Source: RUG626 sp964553775 (GTDB taxonomy: Bacteria > Bacillota > Clostridia > Oscillospirales > Oscillospiraceae). From it: 18,801 bases of DNA. Every line of letters begins with the position of its first letter. Position 1 is the stretch's first letter. The notes under the pieces were generated by a model. That model saw only the letters and a list, made by a program, of their open reading frames with translations. It was not told where the DNA came from and ran no database searches. Both the position numbers and the translations under genes were made by a program. Positions 13,374 through 18,801 of the stretch are shown here, piece after piece. The DNA is taken from assembly GCA_964553775.1 (NCBI GenBank), contig CAZKLU010000041.1, forward strand, positions 1-18,801, in the 5' to 3' direction.

Positions 13374-13880
13374 CTATTTTACTATTTTACCGTAAAGTCT
13401 CTCCAAAGCCGCTCTCAATGGGCAAAACAGCACAAGTGCTATCGCGAAATTTCCGGCGCAGTGCAGCAAGTCGAACGGTATTCCGCTTATCCACCAGCTT
13501 AACGCGAATTTGGGTCCGCTTGTCACAAGGTAAACCGGTGTGCATAGTGCGCCGAAGAGAAGTCCAAACGCGCCTGAAAGTATAGCCCAGCCGAGTGCGC
13601 TTTTCATATTCCGCAGCAGATACGCCGCTCCCGCGAGTATCGCCCATATATAAAGGTAGTTTATGCTCCACAGGTTGAAGCCGTACATGAAAAACTCAAG
13701 AAATATGTAGATGTATATCGGGAACAACGCCTTAACGCCAAACGTCACGGCAAAGAGCATCACAAAAAGCGATACAGGCTCTATGTTCGGAAGTGCCGCC
13801 ATTGCAACTTTCGCGGCGAACGTCAGCGCACCGAGCGTTCCGAAAAGCGCGGTCTCCGAGAGACTCAGCTTTTTACTCAA
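13374..13880 (-). CDS. ECF transporter S component, probably for cobalamin or a corrinoid
   Basis: A 168-residue integral membrane protein with about six helices, the usual size of an energy-coupling factor S (substrate-binding) subunit. The N-terminal ETALFGTLGALTFAAKVAMA and LPNIEPVSLFVMLFAVTFGVKALFPIYIYIFLEF regions are typical of S components. The start is TTG at 13880 and overlaps the upstream lipoprotein gene by 8 nt; no strong ribosome binding site is seen, so translation is probably coupled. The upstream cobalamin riboswitch and transcobalamin-like lipoprotein point to B12, a precursor or a corrinoid as substrate; this is inference from context. No A, A' or T subunits are in the window, so it likely shares a housekeeping ECF module. 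Confidence 0.8.
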   Translation of the reverse strand: MSKKLSLSETALFGTLGALTFAAKVAMAALPNIEPVSLFVMLFAVTFGVKALFPIYIYIFLEFFMYGFNLWSINYLYIWAILAGAAYLLRNMKSALGWAILSGAFGLLFGALCTPVYLVTSGPKFALSWWISGIPFDLLHCAGNFAIALVLFCPLRAALERLYGKIVK

Positions 13881-14415
13881 CTGTGTAAACGAACGAATAT
13901 TCGCCGCCGTCAGTTACAGGTGTGGAGTCCACACCAAGCGTGGCATATTCGCCGTTCTCATAGAATGCCCAGTACGCCCCGTCATCATCCCAGCTTGCAG
14001 TCTCGCCGTCAACCTCGGTGACATACAGCCCGTAATCGCTCTCGTCACCTGCTATAAGTCCCTCGTTTAAGAGCGCGTCACCGAGAAATTCCTCGTCCGT
14101 GGTGTACGAAAACGACGCTTCTGTCCCGTCAGCGTGTGTCACGCTGACACTTATAGACACGAGATCGGTTGACGCTGTGTCATTGCTGTCAGGTGTCTCA
14201 GCACCATCGGCTGCCGCGTCCTCTCCATCGGTTTCTGCGTCTGTGTCTCCGGTTGTGTCCGCGCCATCGGCGGCGTCTTCCGTTGAAACGGTGTCCTCCG
14301 TGCTTGTGTCATCGCCGGTTGTTGTATCATCACTTGCGTTAGAGCAAGCGGAGACGAACACCGCGATAAGCAAAGCGAGAACCATGGTTAATACAGTGAG
14401 CTTTCTTTTGTTCAT
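13873..14415 (-). CDS. Transcobalamin-like (DUF4430) lipoprotein
   Basis: A 180-residue surface lipoprotein. It has a K/R start, a hydrophobic core and the lipobox V-S-A-C with the lipidated C24. Residues about 28-85 are a low-complexity D/T/E/A linker. The C-terminal domain, about 87-180 (SISVSVTHADGTEASFSY, EFLGDALLNEGLI, YVTEVDGETASW, DDGAYWAFYENGEYATLGVD, GGEYSFVYTVE), matches the DUF4430/transcobalamin-like C-terminal domain, related to the beta domain of human intrinsic factor and transcobalamin. AAGGAGG lies about 10 nt before the ATG. It is the first gene behind a cobalamin riboswitch and overlaps the S-component gene. The likely role is to catch cobalamin or a related corrinoid at the outer face and hand it to the S component; binding has not been shown. 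Confidence 0.85.
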   Translation of the reverse strand: MNKRKLTVLTMVLALLIAVFVSACSNASDDTTTGDDTSTEDTVSTEDAADGADTTGDTDAETDGEDAAADGAETPDSNDTASTDLVSISVSVTHADGTEASFSYTTDEEFLGDALLNEGLIAGDESDYGLYVTEVDGETASWDDDGAYWAFYENGEYATLGVDSTPVTDGGEYSFVYTVE

Positions 14416-14454
14416 ATTATATGAACCTCCTTAAAATATAAATTTCGGACGCGA

Positions 14455-14477
14455 AAAAATTCCCCAGGCTTTTGGGG
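14455..14477 (-). terminator. Terminator in the cobalamin leader (expression platform)
   Basis: On the minus strand CCCCA (14473-14477) pairs with TGGGG (14462-14466), followed by AATTTTTT (to 14455). It lies between the aptamer and the lipoprotein start and would turn the genes off when formed. The plus strand also has a T-run after the same hairpin, but no plus-strand gene ends there. Confidence 0.6.
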
Positions 14478-14532
14478 CGTTTTTAAGCGCACCGATACAC
14501 CCTTCGTGTAGCTCGCACAAAGGGCTTCTACA

Positions 14533-14591
14533 CCGCACACCGCTCTTTACGGTAAGTTCAGACATATTACCGCACTTATTTCGGTGTACAG
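14533..14591 (-). promoter_or_regulatory. Structured linker between cobalamin aptamer and terminator
   Basis: The outer arms CTGTACACCG and CGGTGTGCGG (minus strand) pair over 10 positions with two G-U wobbles, enclosing an inner CGGTAA/TTACCG hairpin (14550-14572). A further GTGTAG/CTACAC stem (14506-14533) overlaps its base. These are candidate switching helices. Confidence 0.45.
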
Positions 14592-14604
14592 CATTATCTA
14601 TAAT

Positions 14605-14809
14605 AGGCTCCGCAGGTCTTCTGGCTCGCGGATGCGGGGAATACCCATGAGCTTCACGCCTTCCCAGGAAATGCACCCAGTGACCGGCTTTCGCCATGTG
14701 AAGCTCTCATCCGCATACAGCGGCGGTACCGTCCGTGATTCTCACACGGTTCTCTTTGATAGCTTTGAGAGTATACTCAGCGGCAAACCCTCCCAAAGCC
14801 TCAGAGCCT
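14605..14809 (-). ncRNA. Cobalamin riboswitch
   Basis: The minus strand shows the conserved core in order: AGAGAACCGTGTGAGAATCA, ACGGACGGTACCGCCGCTGT, the GTCACTGGGTGC segment, TTCCTGGGAAGG, and AGCCAGAAGACCTGC near the 3' end. A perfect 6-bp closing helix, AGGCTC (14804-14809 side) with GAGCCT (14605-14610 side), marks the aptamer edges. It lies about 190 nt before the DUF4430 lipoprotein start, with a terminator between, so high cobalamin should reduce expression. Confidence 0.92.
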
Positions 14810-14874
14810 GTTATATTCTGCTAAAATTTTAAGCCGTTACACGTTCCGCCTCCCGCGGATCCGGCTTGTACTTA

Positions 14875-15096
14875 TTATTCCTTCTCAAACTGTGCAAACA
14901 AATCCGCCGCAACCCGAAATTCGCTCTTAGAGCCTTTCAAGGATCCTTTACGCACGTCTTTTCGGCAAAATTTGCCGATTGCCGCGTCGAAAAAACACAT
15001 CTTCCAGAATGTTTTCTCTTTCAGACTTCCGCTCAGCAAATTCAGACTCGTAAATCCGCACGCACCGGAATACTTAAAAGGCTCTTTTTTACGCAA
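14875..15096 (-). other. Possible 73-codon ORF or dispersed repeat remnant
   Basis: An open frame from TTG (15096) to 14875 reads through SLKEKTFWKMCFFDAAIGKF and ends FAQFEKE. No ribosome binding site precedes it, and no domain is seen. It contains a perfect 17-nt palindrome, TCGGCAAAATTTGCCGA (14962-14978). Low-complexity ORFs of this kind in intergenic DNA of gut Clostridia are often repeat remnants; I cannot decide. The whole stretch 14831-15158 has no other gene. Confidence 0.25.
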
Positions 15097-15103
15097 GTAT
15101 AAT

Positions 15104-15125
15104 ACGCATTGTCAAAACAATACGC
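15104..15125 (-). terminator. Hairpin downstream of the CarD-like gene
   Basis: On the minus strand GCGTATTGT and ACAATGCGT pair over nine positions with two G-U wobbles and a 4-nt loop. It lies 34 nt after the stop codon. No T-run is adjacent, so it is only a possible terminator. Confidence 0.35.
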
Positions 15126-15158
15126 TTTCGAGTATACAGTTCATAATTTCCGTTAAAC

Positions 15159-15674
15159 TTACGCCGATTCAGCTTCTTCCCCGATCATCTGCGCGATATA
15201 CGCGGGTACATCGTCGCGCGGAATATCAAGCGACGCCGCAAGCTCCCCGTAGAGAATATCCTCAGCGCGTTTCATATATCTCTCGTCAATCTGTCCGAGC
15301 TTTTTCCCATGATCGGCAGCATTTAGACCCTTGCTGTAGACATCTTTTATTATCCTTATCAAATCCTCACACTCGTTGCTCTGAAGCTCGTTCTTGTAAC
15401 GCTCAGTGAGGAATCTCGCGCCGCGACCGTCGTAATCCCGCGGCTCAATGTCAGGTATCCGGCGAATCAGATTCATCGCCTCTTCGCGTGAAAGTATTGG
15501 TCGCATATACACGCTTGAATCGACAGGAGCAAAAATTCTTCCGTGCCTGTATATTGGCGACAAAGTATAATATTCCCTCTGCCTGTTCGCGCCGGTTATG
15601 CTCACCGGTCCTATAGCGTCAACGCGGCATACGCCCTCGCCGCTATATATTATCAAATCTCCTGTCTGGTACAC
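15159..15674 (-). CDS. CarD/CdnL-family transcription regulator
   Basis: A 171-residue protein of the CarD_CdnL_TRCF family, which binds the RNA polymerase beta subunit and stabilises open promoter complexes. The N-terminal Tudor-like RNAP-interacting domain covers about residues 1-60 (YQTGDLIIYSGEGVCRVDAI, then YYTLSPIYRHGRIFAPVD). A helical C-terminal domain follows, with KRAEDILYGELAASLDI near the end. I place the start at the GTG at 15674, with AAAGGGGAG about 7 nt upstream; the longer frame to 15722 adds residues that do not belong to the domain. An extended -10 promoter is at 15730. The exact target promoters are unknown. Confidence 0.85.
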   Translation of the reverse strand: MYQTGDLIIYSGEGVCRVDAIGPVSITGANRQREYYTLSPIYRHGRIFAPVDSSVYMRPILSREEAMNLIRRIPDIEPRDYDGRGARFLTERYKNELQSNECEDLIRIIKDVYSKGLNAADHGKKLGQIDERYMKRAEDILYGELAASLDIPRDDVPAYIAQMIGEEAESA

Positions 15675-15729
15675 ACCCGTACTCCCCTTTTGCAGCTTTT
15701 TCGAGGGTATAAAACCCCTCATGTATCAT

Positions 15730-15740
15730 ATTATATCACA
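15730..15740 (-). promoter_or_regulatory. Extended -10 promoter of the CarD-like gene
   Basis: The minus strand reads TGTGATATAAT, a perfect TATAAT (15730-15735) with an extended TGA. No good -35 is at the expected distance. The same 11 bases occur before the CaCA and GDT1-family genes. Confidence 0.65.
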
Positions 15741-16130
15741 ATATTGAGTATGTACCGCGAAATGTTCACATAATATTTTTATTTTCCGGCAATCTAAACC
15801 GTTTCCCTCCGGTTCCAATTCACGGCGGCGCAATACGCCGTGGGGATTCCGTTTTGGTTTCTGTCTGCCGTTTCTCAAACGAAGACACACAAATCCGCAT
15901 TGAACTTGCTTACGGAAATGAAAACGCTTCTGTTTTCCGGTTATCCCCAACTTTGCGTATTCGTCCGGTTATAATCAGGCTCACTCAAAATCAATCGGTT
16001 CCGTATATACAAACGGTTCGTCAGGTGCTGCCATATACTGGTTTATAATGCGTGGGCATAAATCGAAAACCGATTCCCGCGTTGTGCTTGCGTTCATCAT
16101 AGACAAGCCCCCGATGCTCACAAGCCCCCA
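15741..16130. other. Gene-free stretch between carD-like and exchanger genes
   Basis: No coding region is convincing. The one clear structure is a perfect 7-bp hairpin, CACGGCG/CGCCGTG with an 8-nt loop (15821-15842). It may lie at the end of the exchanger transcript but has no T-run on that strand. The rest shows no promoter or RNA that I recognise. Confidence 0.4.
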
Positions 16131-17054
16131 TCAGAATGACGCGACACAGTATATGGCGTAAATCGCGAGTAGCGCGGCACCCTGTACCCTTGATGATTTT
16201 TTCCGTATAAGCATTGGAACAAGCAGGATCATCATAACAAGCGCGGCAAGCGGAGCGTCTATCGTAAGGGTACTCTGCTCAACCGGCACAACCGTCAGTG
16301 CGGAGGGTATGCCGATAACAAGAAGCAGATTCAGCAGATTCGCGCCGATAATGTTGCCAAGTCCGACATTTTCATAGCCCTTGCAGAGTGATATTATGGA
16401 TGTGATAAGCTCCGGCAGAGATGTTCCAAGCGCGATAAACGTAACGGCTATCACGCGCTCCGGCACTCCGACCTTCTCCGCGATAAGTACACCGTTATCA
16501 ACAAGCAGATCCGCTCCGAAATACAGAAGCACAGCACAGCCGACAAGTATCAAAATCTGCTTTACAATACTTCCGCCGCTGTCATCTCCGCCGCTCTCAT
16601 CTTCATCATTCGGCATTTTTATGCTCATGTATGCGTACACGATAAACGCTATAATAAGCGCGATTCCGAGCGGCGTGTTGTACTCCCCAAACACAAACCC
16701 GTAAATCTCAACAGCCGCCAACGCCGCAAAGAAAAATATTGCCCGCCAGACGAGAGATTTTGGTTCAACCGATTTTGACGGTCTTATCAGCTGCGAAATT
16801 CCGGCAATAAGCGCGGTATTGCATATTATCGAGCCGAGCGCGTTGCCAACGGATATTTCCGCAGAGCCGCTGAACGCCGCCGTTGACGAAACAAGTATCT
16901 CCGGCAGTGTCGTACCGAGACTCACAACCGTTGCTCCAACAACGAGCTGCGGAATCCCCAGTTTCCGGGCAATCGCGACTGCGGCATCCACAAGGTAATT
17001 TCCTCCGACACATATGAGTATCAGACCAAGTATAAACAGTGTGTAAATTTCCAT
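16131..17054 (-). CDS. CaCA-family sodium/calcium (cation) antiporter
   Basis: A 307-residue membrane protein of the calcium/cation antiporter superfamily, YrbG-like, with about ten helices. The two inverted alpha repeats are clear: VVGATVVSLGTTLPEILVSS (about 38-57) with GNALGSIICNTALIAG, and VTFIALGTSLPELITSI (about 204-220) with GNIIGANLLNLLLVIG. An acidic cytoplasmic loop (NDEDESGGDDSGG, about 149-161) joins the halves. AAGGAG lies 7 nt before the ATG. The ion is probably Ca2+ exchanged for Na+ or H+, but family members vary. It sits behind a roughly 265-nt leader with the same extended -10 promoter as the manganese exporter. Confidence 0.9.
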   Translation of the reverse strand: MEIYTLFILGLILICVGGNYLVDAAVAIARKLGIPQLVVGATVVSLGTTLPEILVSSTAAFSGSAEISVGNALGSIICNTALIAGISQLIRPSKSVEPKSLVWRAIFFFAALAAVEIYGFVFGEYNTPLGIALIIAFIVYAYMSIKMPNDEDESGGDDSGGSIVKQILILVGCAVLLYFGADLLVDNGVLIAEKVGVPERVIAVTFIALGTSLPELITSIISLCKGYENVGLGNIIGANLLNLLLVIGIPSALTVVPVEQSTLTIDAPLAALVMMILLVPMLIRKKSSRVQGAALLAIYAIYCVASF

Positions 17055-17323
17055 TTTTGCTCTCCTTATTATTTTGTGTTCAAATCAGAAAACTGTCTGA
17101 TTCAGAAGATTTTGCGGAAACTCCGCAGTGACTGCCCGCTTGTAAAATTATTGAACGCTTCTTTATTTTAAAAGTCTCAATATCACCTCAAATTCCAACC
17201 GCTTTTAGTGAACCTCAATGGGCTAAACCGCACGGAGCATAAAAATTACTCCCGCAAGCGCGGTATTCCCAAAACGCGGCAAATCGATATGGTAATACGC
17301 GCAAATAGTTATACTGTTATTCC
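17055..17323 (-). promoter_or_regulatory. Long leader of the exchanger gene
   Basis: Between the promoter at 17324 and the start at 17054 there are about 265 untranslated bases. The minus strand shows GGGAGTAA (17246-17253) and GAGACTTTT (17170-17178), phrases that also mark yybP-ykoY aptamers, but no matching P1 helix joins them. A perfect TGCGGA/TCCGCA hairpin with a 3-nt loop is at 17113-17127. It may be a regulated leader; the class is not established. Confidence 0.35.
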
Positions 17324-17334
17324 ATTATATCACA
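17324..17334 (-). promoter_or_regulatory. Extended -10 promoter of the exchanger gene
   Basis: The minus strand reads TGTGATATAAT with TATAAT at 17324-17329; the -35 region is weak. Confidence 0.6.
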
Positions 17335-17406
17335 CGCCGGAAGAGTTTTTTGCATAAATGCGGCGGATATTTTAGATTGCGTGACGGCAACGGTCAAACC
17401 GAATGT

Positions 17407-18078
17407 TCAGTCATCACGGTGCGCGGGATATCGAAGAACTATGCAGAGAACGGCAAACACCGCAGCGACACCGATTGTTATTAACGCCGCGTACTCCGGC
17501 ACAAGAAGTGTAATGCCCTGATAAGCTGTCCAAATCCCGAATACAGCGAAGATAGCGAAAGCTAAAATTCCCAGAAAATCTTCAGGCATTTTTTTCTTGA
17601 GAAGATACCCGACAAGCATACCGATTATGTCAGCCGCAAACAGTCCCACACTGCACGCCAGCCAGACTGTCACTGCCGCGCTAAGTCCCTCGTTTGCCCC
17701 GAACGTCATCGCCGTGAGCTGCGTCTTGTCCCCAAGCTCCGCGACGAAGAACGTGCAGAATACCGTCAGCGGCGCGAACTTGAAGCTCCCCTTCTCAGTG
17801 CTTTCCTCCTCGCCATCGTCACTTTTCTTTAAGGAGGTGAGAGCAAAGTACAAAAACGCTGCCGCCGCGATAATCTTAATCAGCCACTCAGGTATGAGAG
17901 ATCCTATAAGCCCGCCCGCCAGAACAGCGATACCGTTCAGAACGAGAATAGCAACCGCTGTGCCGATTATTATGTCGCGAGGCTTATACTTTGATGTGAA
18001 CGCTATAAGCATAAGCTGTGTCTTGTCTCCCATCTCCGCGATAAATTCTGTGAACATTATCTTCAGAAATAAAAGCAT
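17407..18078 (-). CDS. GDT1/TMEM165-family manganese exporter
   Basis: A 223-residue membrane protein of the UPF0016 (GDT1/TMEM165, MneA/MntX-like) family with about six helices in two repeats. Each repeat carries the family motif E-x-G-D-K-T: EMGDKTQLMLIAF (15-27) and ELGDKTQLTAMTF (114-126). Bacterial members export Mn2+. The start is the ATG at 18078 with AAAGGAG 9 nt upstream. A longer frame to 18273 runs back through the terminator and riboswitch and should not be annotated as protein. The manganese riboswitch upstream supports the role strongly. A short acidic loop (DDGEEESTEKG, about 87-97) separates the halves. Confidence 0.93.
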   Translation of the reverse strand: MLLFLKIMFTEFIAEMGDKTQLMLIAFTSKYKPRDIIIGTAVAILVLNGIAVLAGGLIGSLIPEWLIKIIAAAAFLYFALTSLKKSDDGEEESTEKGSFKFAPLTVFCTFFVAELGDKTQLTAMTFGANEGLSAAVTVWLACSVGLFAADIIGMLVGYLLKKKMPEDFLGILAFAIFAVFGIWTAYQGITLLVPEYAALITIGVAAVFAVLCIVLRYPAHRDD

Positions 18079-18149
18079 AAAAGCGATCTCCTTTCTAAAT
18101 AAATTATTGTTTTGAGTTCCGCAACACTCAGCGTTACACGCGGATAAAC

Positions 18150-18193
18150 AAAAAAGACTTATCCTCCGACAGCTTCCTGTCTCAGGATAAGTC
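18150..18193 (-). terminator. Riboswitch-controlled intrinsic terminator
   Basis: GACTTATCCT and AGGATAAGTC (18156-18165 with 18184-18193) form a perfect 10-bp stem, topped by GACAG/CTGTC with a CTTC loop. Six T follow on the minus strand (18150-18155). Its 5' arm uses the same CTTAT bases that close the aptamer's P1 helix. Confidence 0.9.
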
Positions 18194-18300
18194 TCGCCGT
18201 TTAAGAAAAGACCAGGATTATTACGCAAAGCTTCCCGCTTCAGCGTAAGTCCACGATGTTGACCTTTCCGCACATATCCTTGTGCCGACTACTCCCTTAT
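18187..18300 (-). ncRNA. yybP-ykoY manganese riboswitch
   Basis: The minus strand shows the aptamer landmarks: ATAAGGGAGTAG at the 5' end, GTCAACATCG in the middle and CGAGACTTAT at the 3' end. P1 is ATAAG (18296-18300) with CTTAT (18187-18191). The terminator needs the same 3' strand, so Mn2+ binding, by holding P1, should prevent termination: an ON switch for the exporter. Confidence 0.92.
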
Positions 18301-18308
18301 GTCGCTTA

Positions 18309-18319
18309 ATTATATCACA
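18309..18319 (-). promoter_or_regulatory. Extended -10 promoter of the manganese riboswitch transcript
   Basis: The minus strand reads TGTGATATAAT with TATAAT at 18309-18314, a few bases before the aptamer. The start site would lie near 18302. The -35 region is weak. Confidence 0.7.
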
Positions 18320-18600
18320 GCATTTTACAAAAGCGCACAGTGTTAAGAAAAATTTAACAACGGAGACTCCGCTCTCCGTAAATTGTAAACGCCAGACAAT
18401 TTGCGTACAATTCAAAGCTCACTTGTGTCTTTTGAAATGGCGTCGGAATGTGAAAGTCAACTGAGGGTCGATTTTTGGACCGAGTCTCACATCAAATATT
18501 CACTCCATTAAATTCGCGCCGCTTCACTTTTCAAAAAAACGCGGCAACCCCATGCGGTTTGTCCGCCAGTCTCTCCGCTCTCTGATTTGCCAAAGTAAAC
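18320..18600. other. Gene-free stretch upstream of the manganese riboswitch
   Basis: No credible gene. ACGGAGA/TCTCCGT with a 6-nt centre (18360-18379) is a perfect inverted repeat, followed on the minus strand by TGTTAAATTTTTC, so it could terminate minus-strand transcription coming from the right. GTAAATTGT/ACAATTTGC (about 18377-18403) can also pair. Confidence 0.4.
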
Positions 18601-18649
18601 GCGGGATATTGCGTTTCAAGGCAAATACTGTATGCGGGATATTGCGTTT
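18601..18649. repeat. Two direct copies of a 16-bp sequence
   Basis: GCGGGATATTGCGTTT occurs at 18601-18616 and again at 18634-18649, both perfect, 33 nt apart start to start. Flanking TTTGCC and GGCAAA (about 18586-18625) form an inverted pair around the first copy. It lies 50-100 nt upstream of the tRNA promoter and may be part of a dispersed repeat. Confidence 0.6.
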
Positions 18650-18701
18650 AGATTGGGAATTTATGGGGGAAGTCATTTTTTCAACAGAAAGAAAAAAAAC
18701 C

Positions 18702-18729
18702 TTGACAAATCTCAAAAATGGTGTATAAT
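18702..18729 (+). promoter_or_regulatory. Promoter of tRNA-Met
   Basis: Perfect TTGACA (18702-18707), a 16-nt spacer and perfect TATAAT (18724-18729), about 21 nt before the tRNA. Confidence 0.9.
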
Positions 18730-18749
18730 AGAGAGCGTAGAGAAATTAC

Positions 18750-18801
18750 GGCGGCGTAGCTCAGTTGGCTAGAGCACGCGGTTCATACCCGCGGTGTCAC
18801 C
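18750..18801 (+). tRNA. tRNA-Met (CAT), 3' end beyond the window
   Basis: The acceptor 5' strand GGCGGCG starts at 18750. The D arm is GCTC-AGTTGGCTA-GAGC and the anticodon arm CGCGG-TTCATAC-CCGCG, anticodon CAT at 18784-18786. The sequence ends in the variable/T region. The GG start and D arm fit elongator tRNA-Met; a CAT tRNA for Ile (lysidine type) is not fully excluded without the 3' half. Confidence 0.88.

Noticed and set aside
15675..15722. Longer start of the CarD-like gene
   Set aside because: The GTG at 15674 follows AAAGGGGAG at the right distance and starts the conserved domain; the extra residues overlap the ribosome binding site.
18079..18273. N-terminal extension of the manganese exporter (frame start at 18273)
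   Set aside because: It is the riboswitch and terminator read as protein; the ATG at 18078 has a proper ribosome binding site and begins the membrane domain.
18524..18715. Minus-strand ORF with repeated KRNIP
   Set aside because: It is the 16-bp direct repeat read in frame; no ribosome binding site, and it runs into the tRNA promoter.

Overview
The window looks like a draft scaffold from a low-to-mid GC Firmicute of class Clostridia, probably an uncultured gut lineage. The reasons are strong AGGAGG-type ribosome binding sites, frequent TTG/GTG starts, sigma-A promoters (several of the extended -10 type), cobalamin and yybP-ykoY (Mn2+) riboswitches, and Clostridia-like versions of RlmH, MurA, Udp, PepC, PNPase and CarD. 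A 100-base N run (4346-4445) shows a scaffold gap. No phage, transposase, rRNA or CRISPR array is visible.

Layout. Positions 1-3867 are all minus strand: the first codons of an unknown gene, a DUF2007-like protein, the murA-rlmH pair (1-nt overlap, own promoter), and a udp / YcxB-like pair. Positions 4085-9321 carry mostly plus-strand genes: a small acidic lipoprotein broken by the gap; a gene-free stretch that appears to hold a structured minus-strand RNA with its own promoter; an FlK-like thioesterase; a 23-codon ORF; a PF06541 membrane protein with a coiled-coil tail; and two tandem aminopeptidase C (PepC) paralogues. Positions 9620-12665 are rpsO and pnp, each with a structured leader; the pnp leader holds a roughly 25-bp hairpin. 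An orphan PD-(D/E)XK-like nuclease gene (12688-13260) lies between two terminators. Positions 13374-14809 (minus) form a cobalamin-riboswitch unit: aptamer, transcobalamin-like (DUF4430) lipoprotein, ECF transporter S component. A CarD-like regulator, a CaCA cation exchanger and a GDT1/TMEM165-family manganese exporter follow, all minus strand; the exporter sits behind a manganese riboswitch with a mutually exclusive terminator. The window ends inside a plus-strand tRNA-Met with a near-consensus promoter.

How the parts work together. Much of the content is housekeeping: cell-wall precursor synthesis, 23S rRNA modification, nucleoside and peptide salvage, ribosomal protein S15, RNA turnover and basal transcription control. 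The two clearest regulated modules are metal/cofactor circuits: B12-controlled capture and import at 13374-14809, and Mn2+-controlled efflux at 17407-18300. The most interesting less explained items are the candidate ncRNA at 4555-4752, the lipoprotein plus S-component pair as a proposed B12 or corrinoid capture-and-import unit, the pnp leader hairpin, the orphan nuclease and the 23-codon ORF at 5394.
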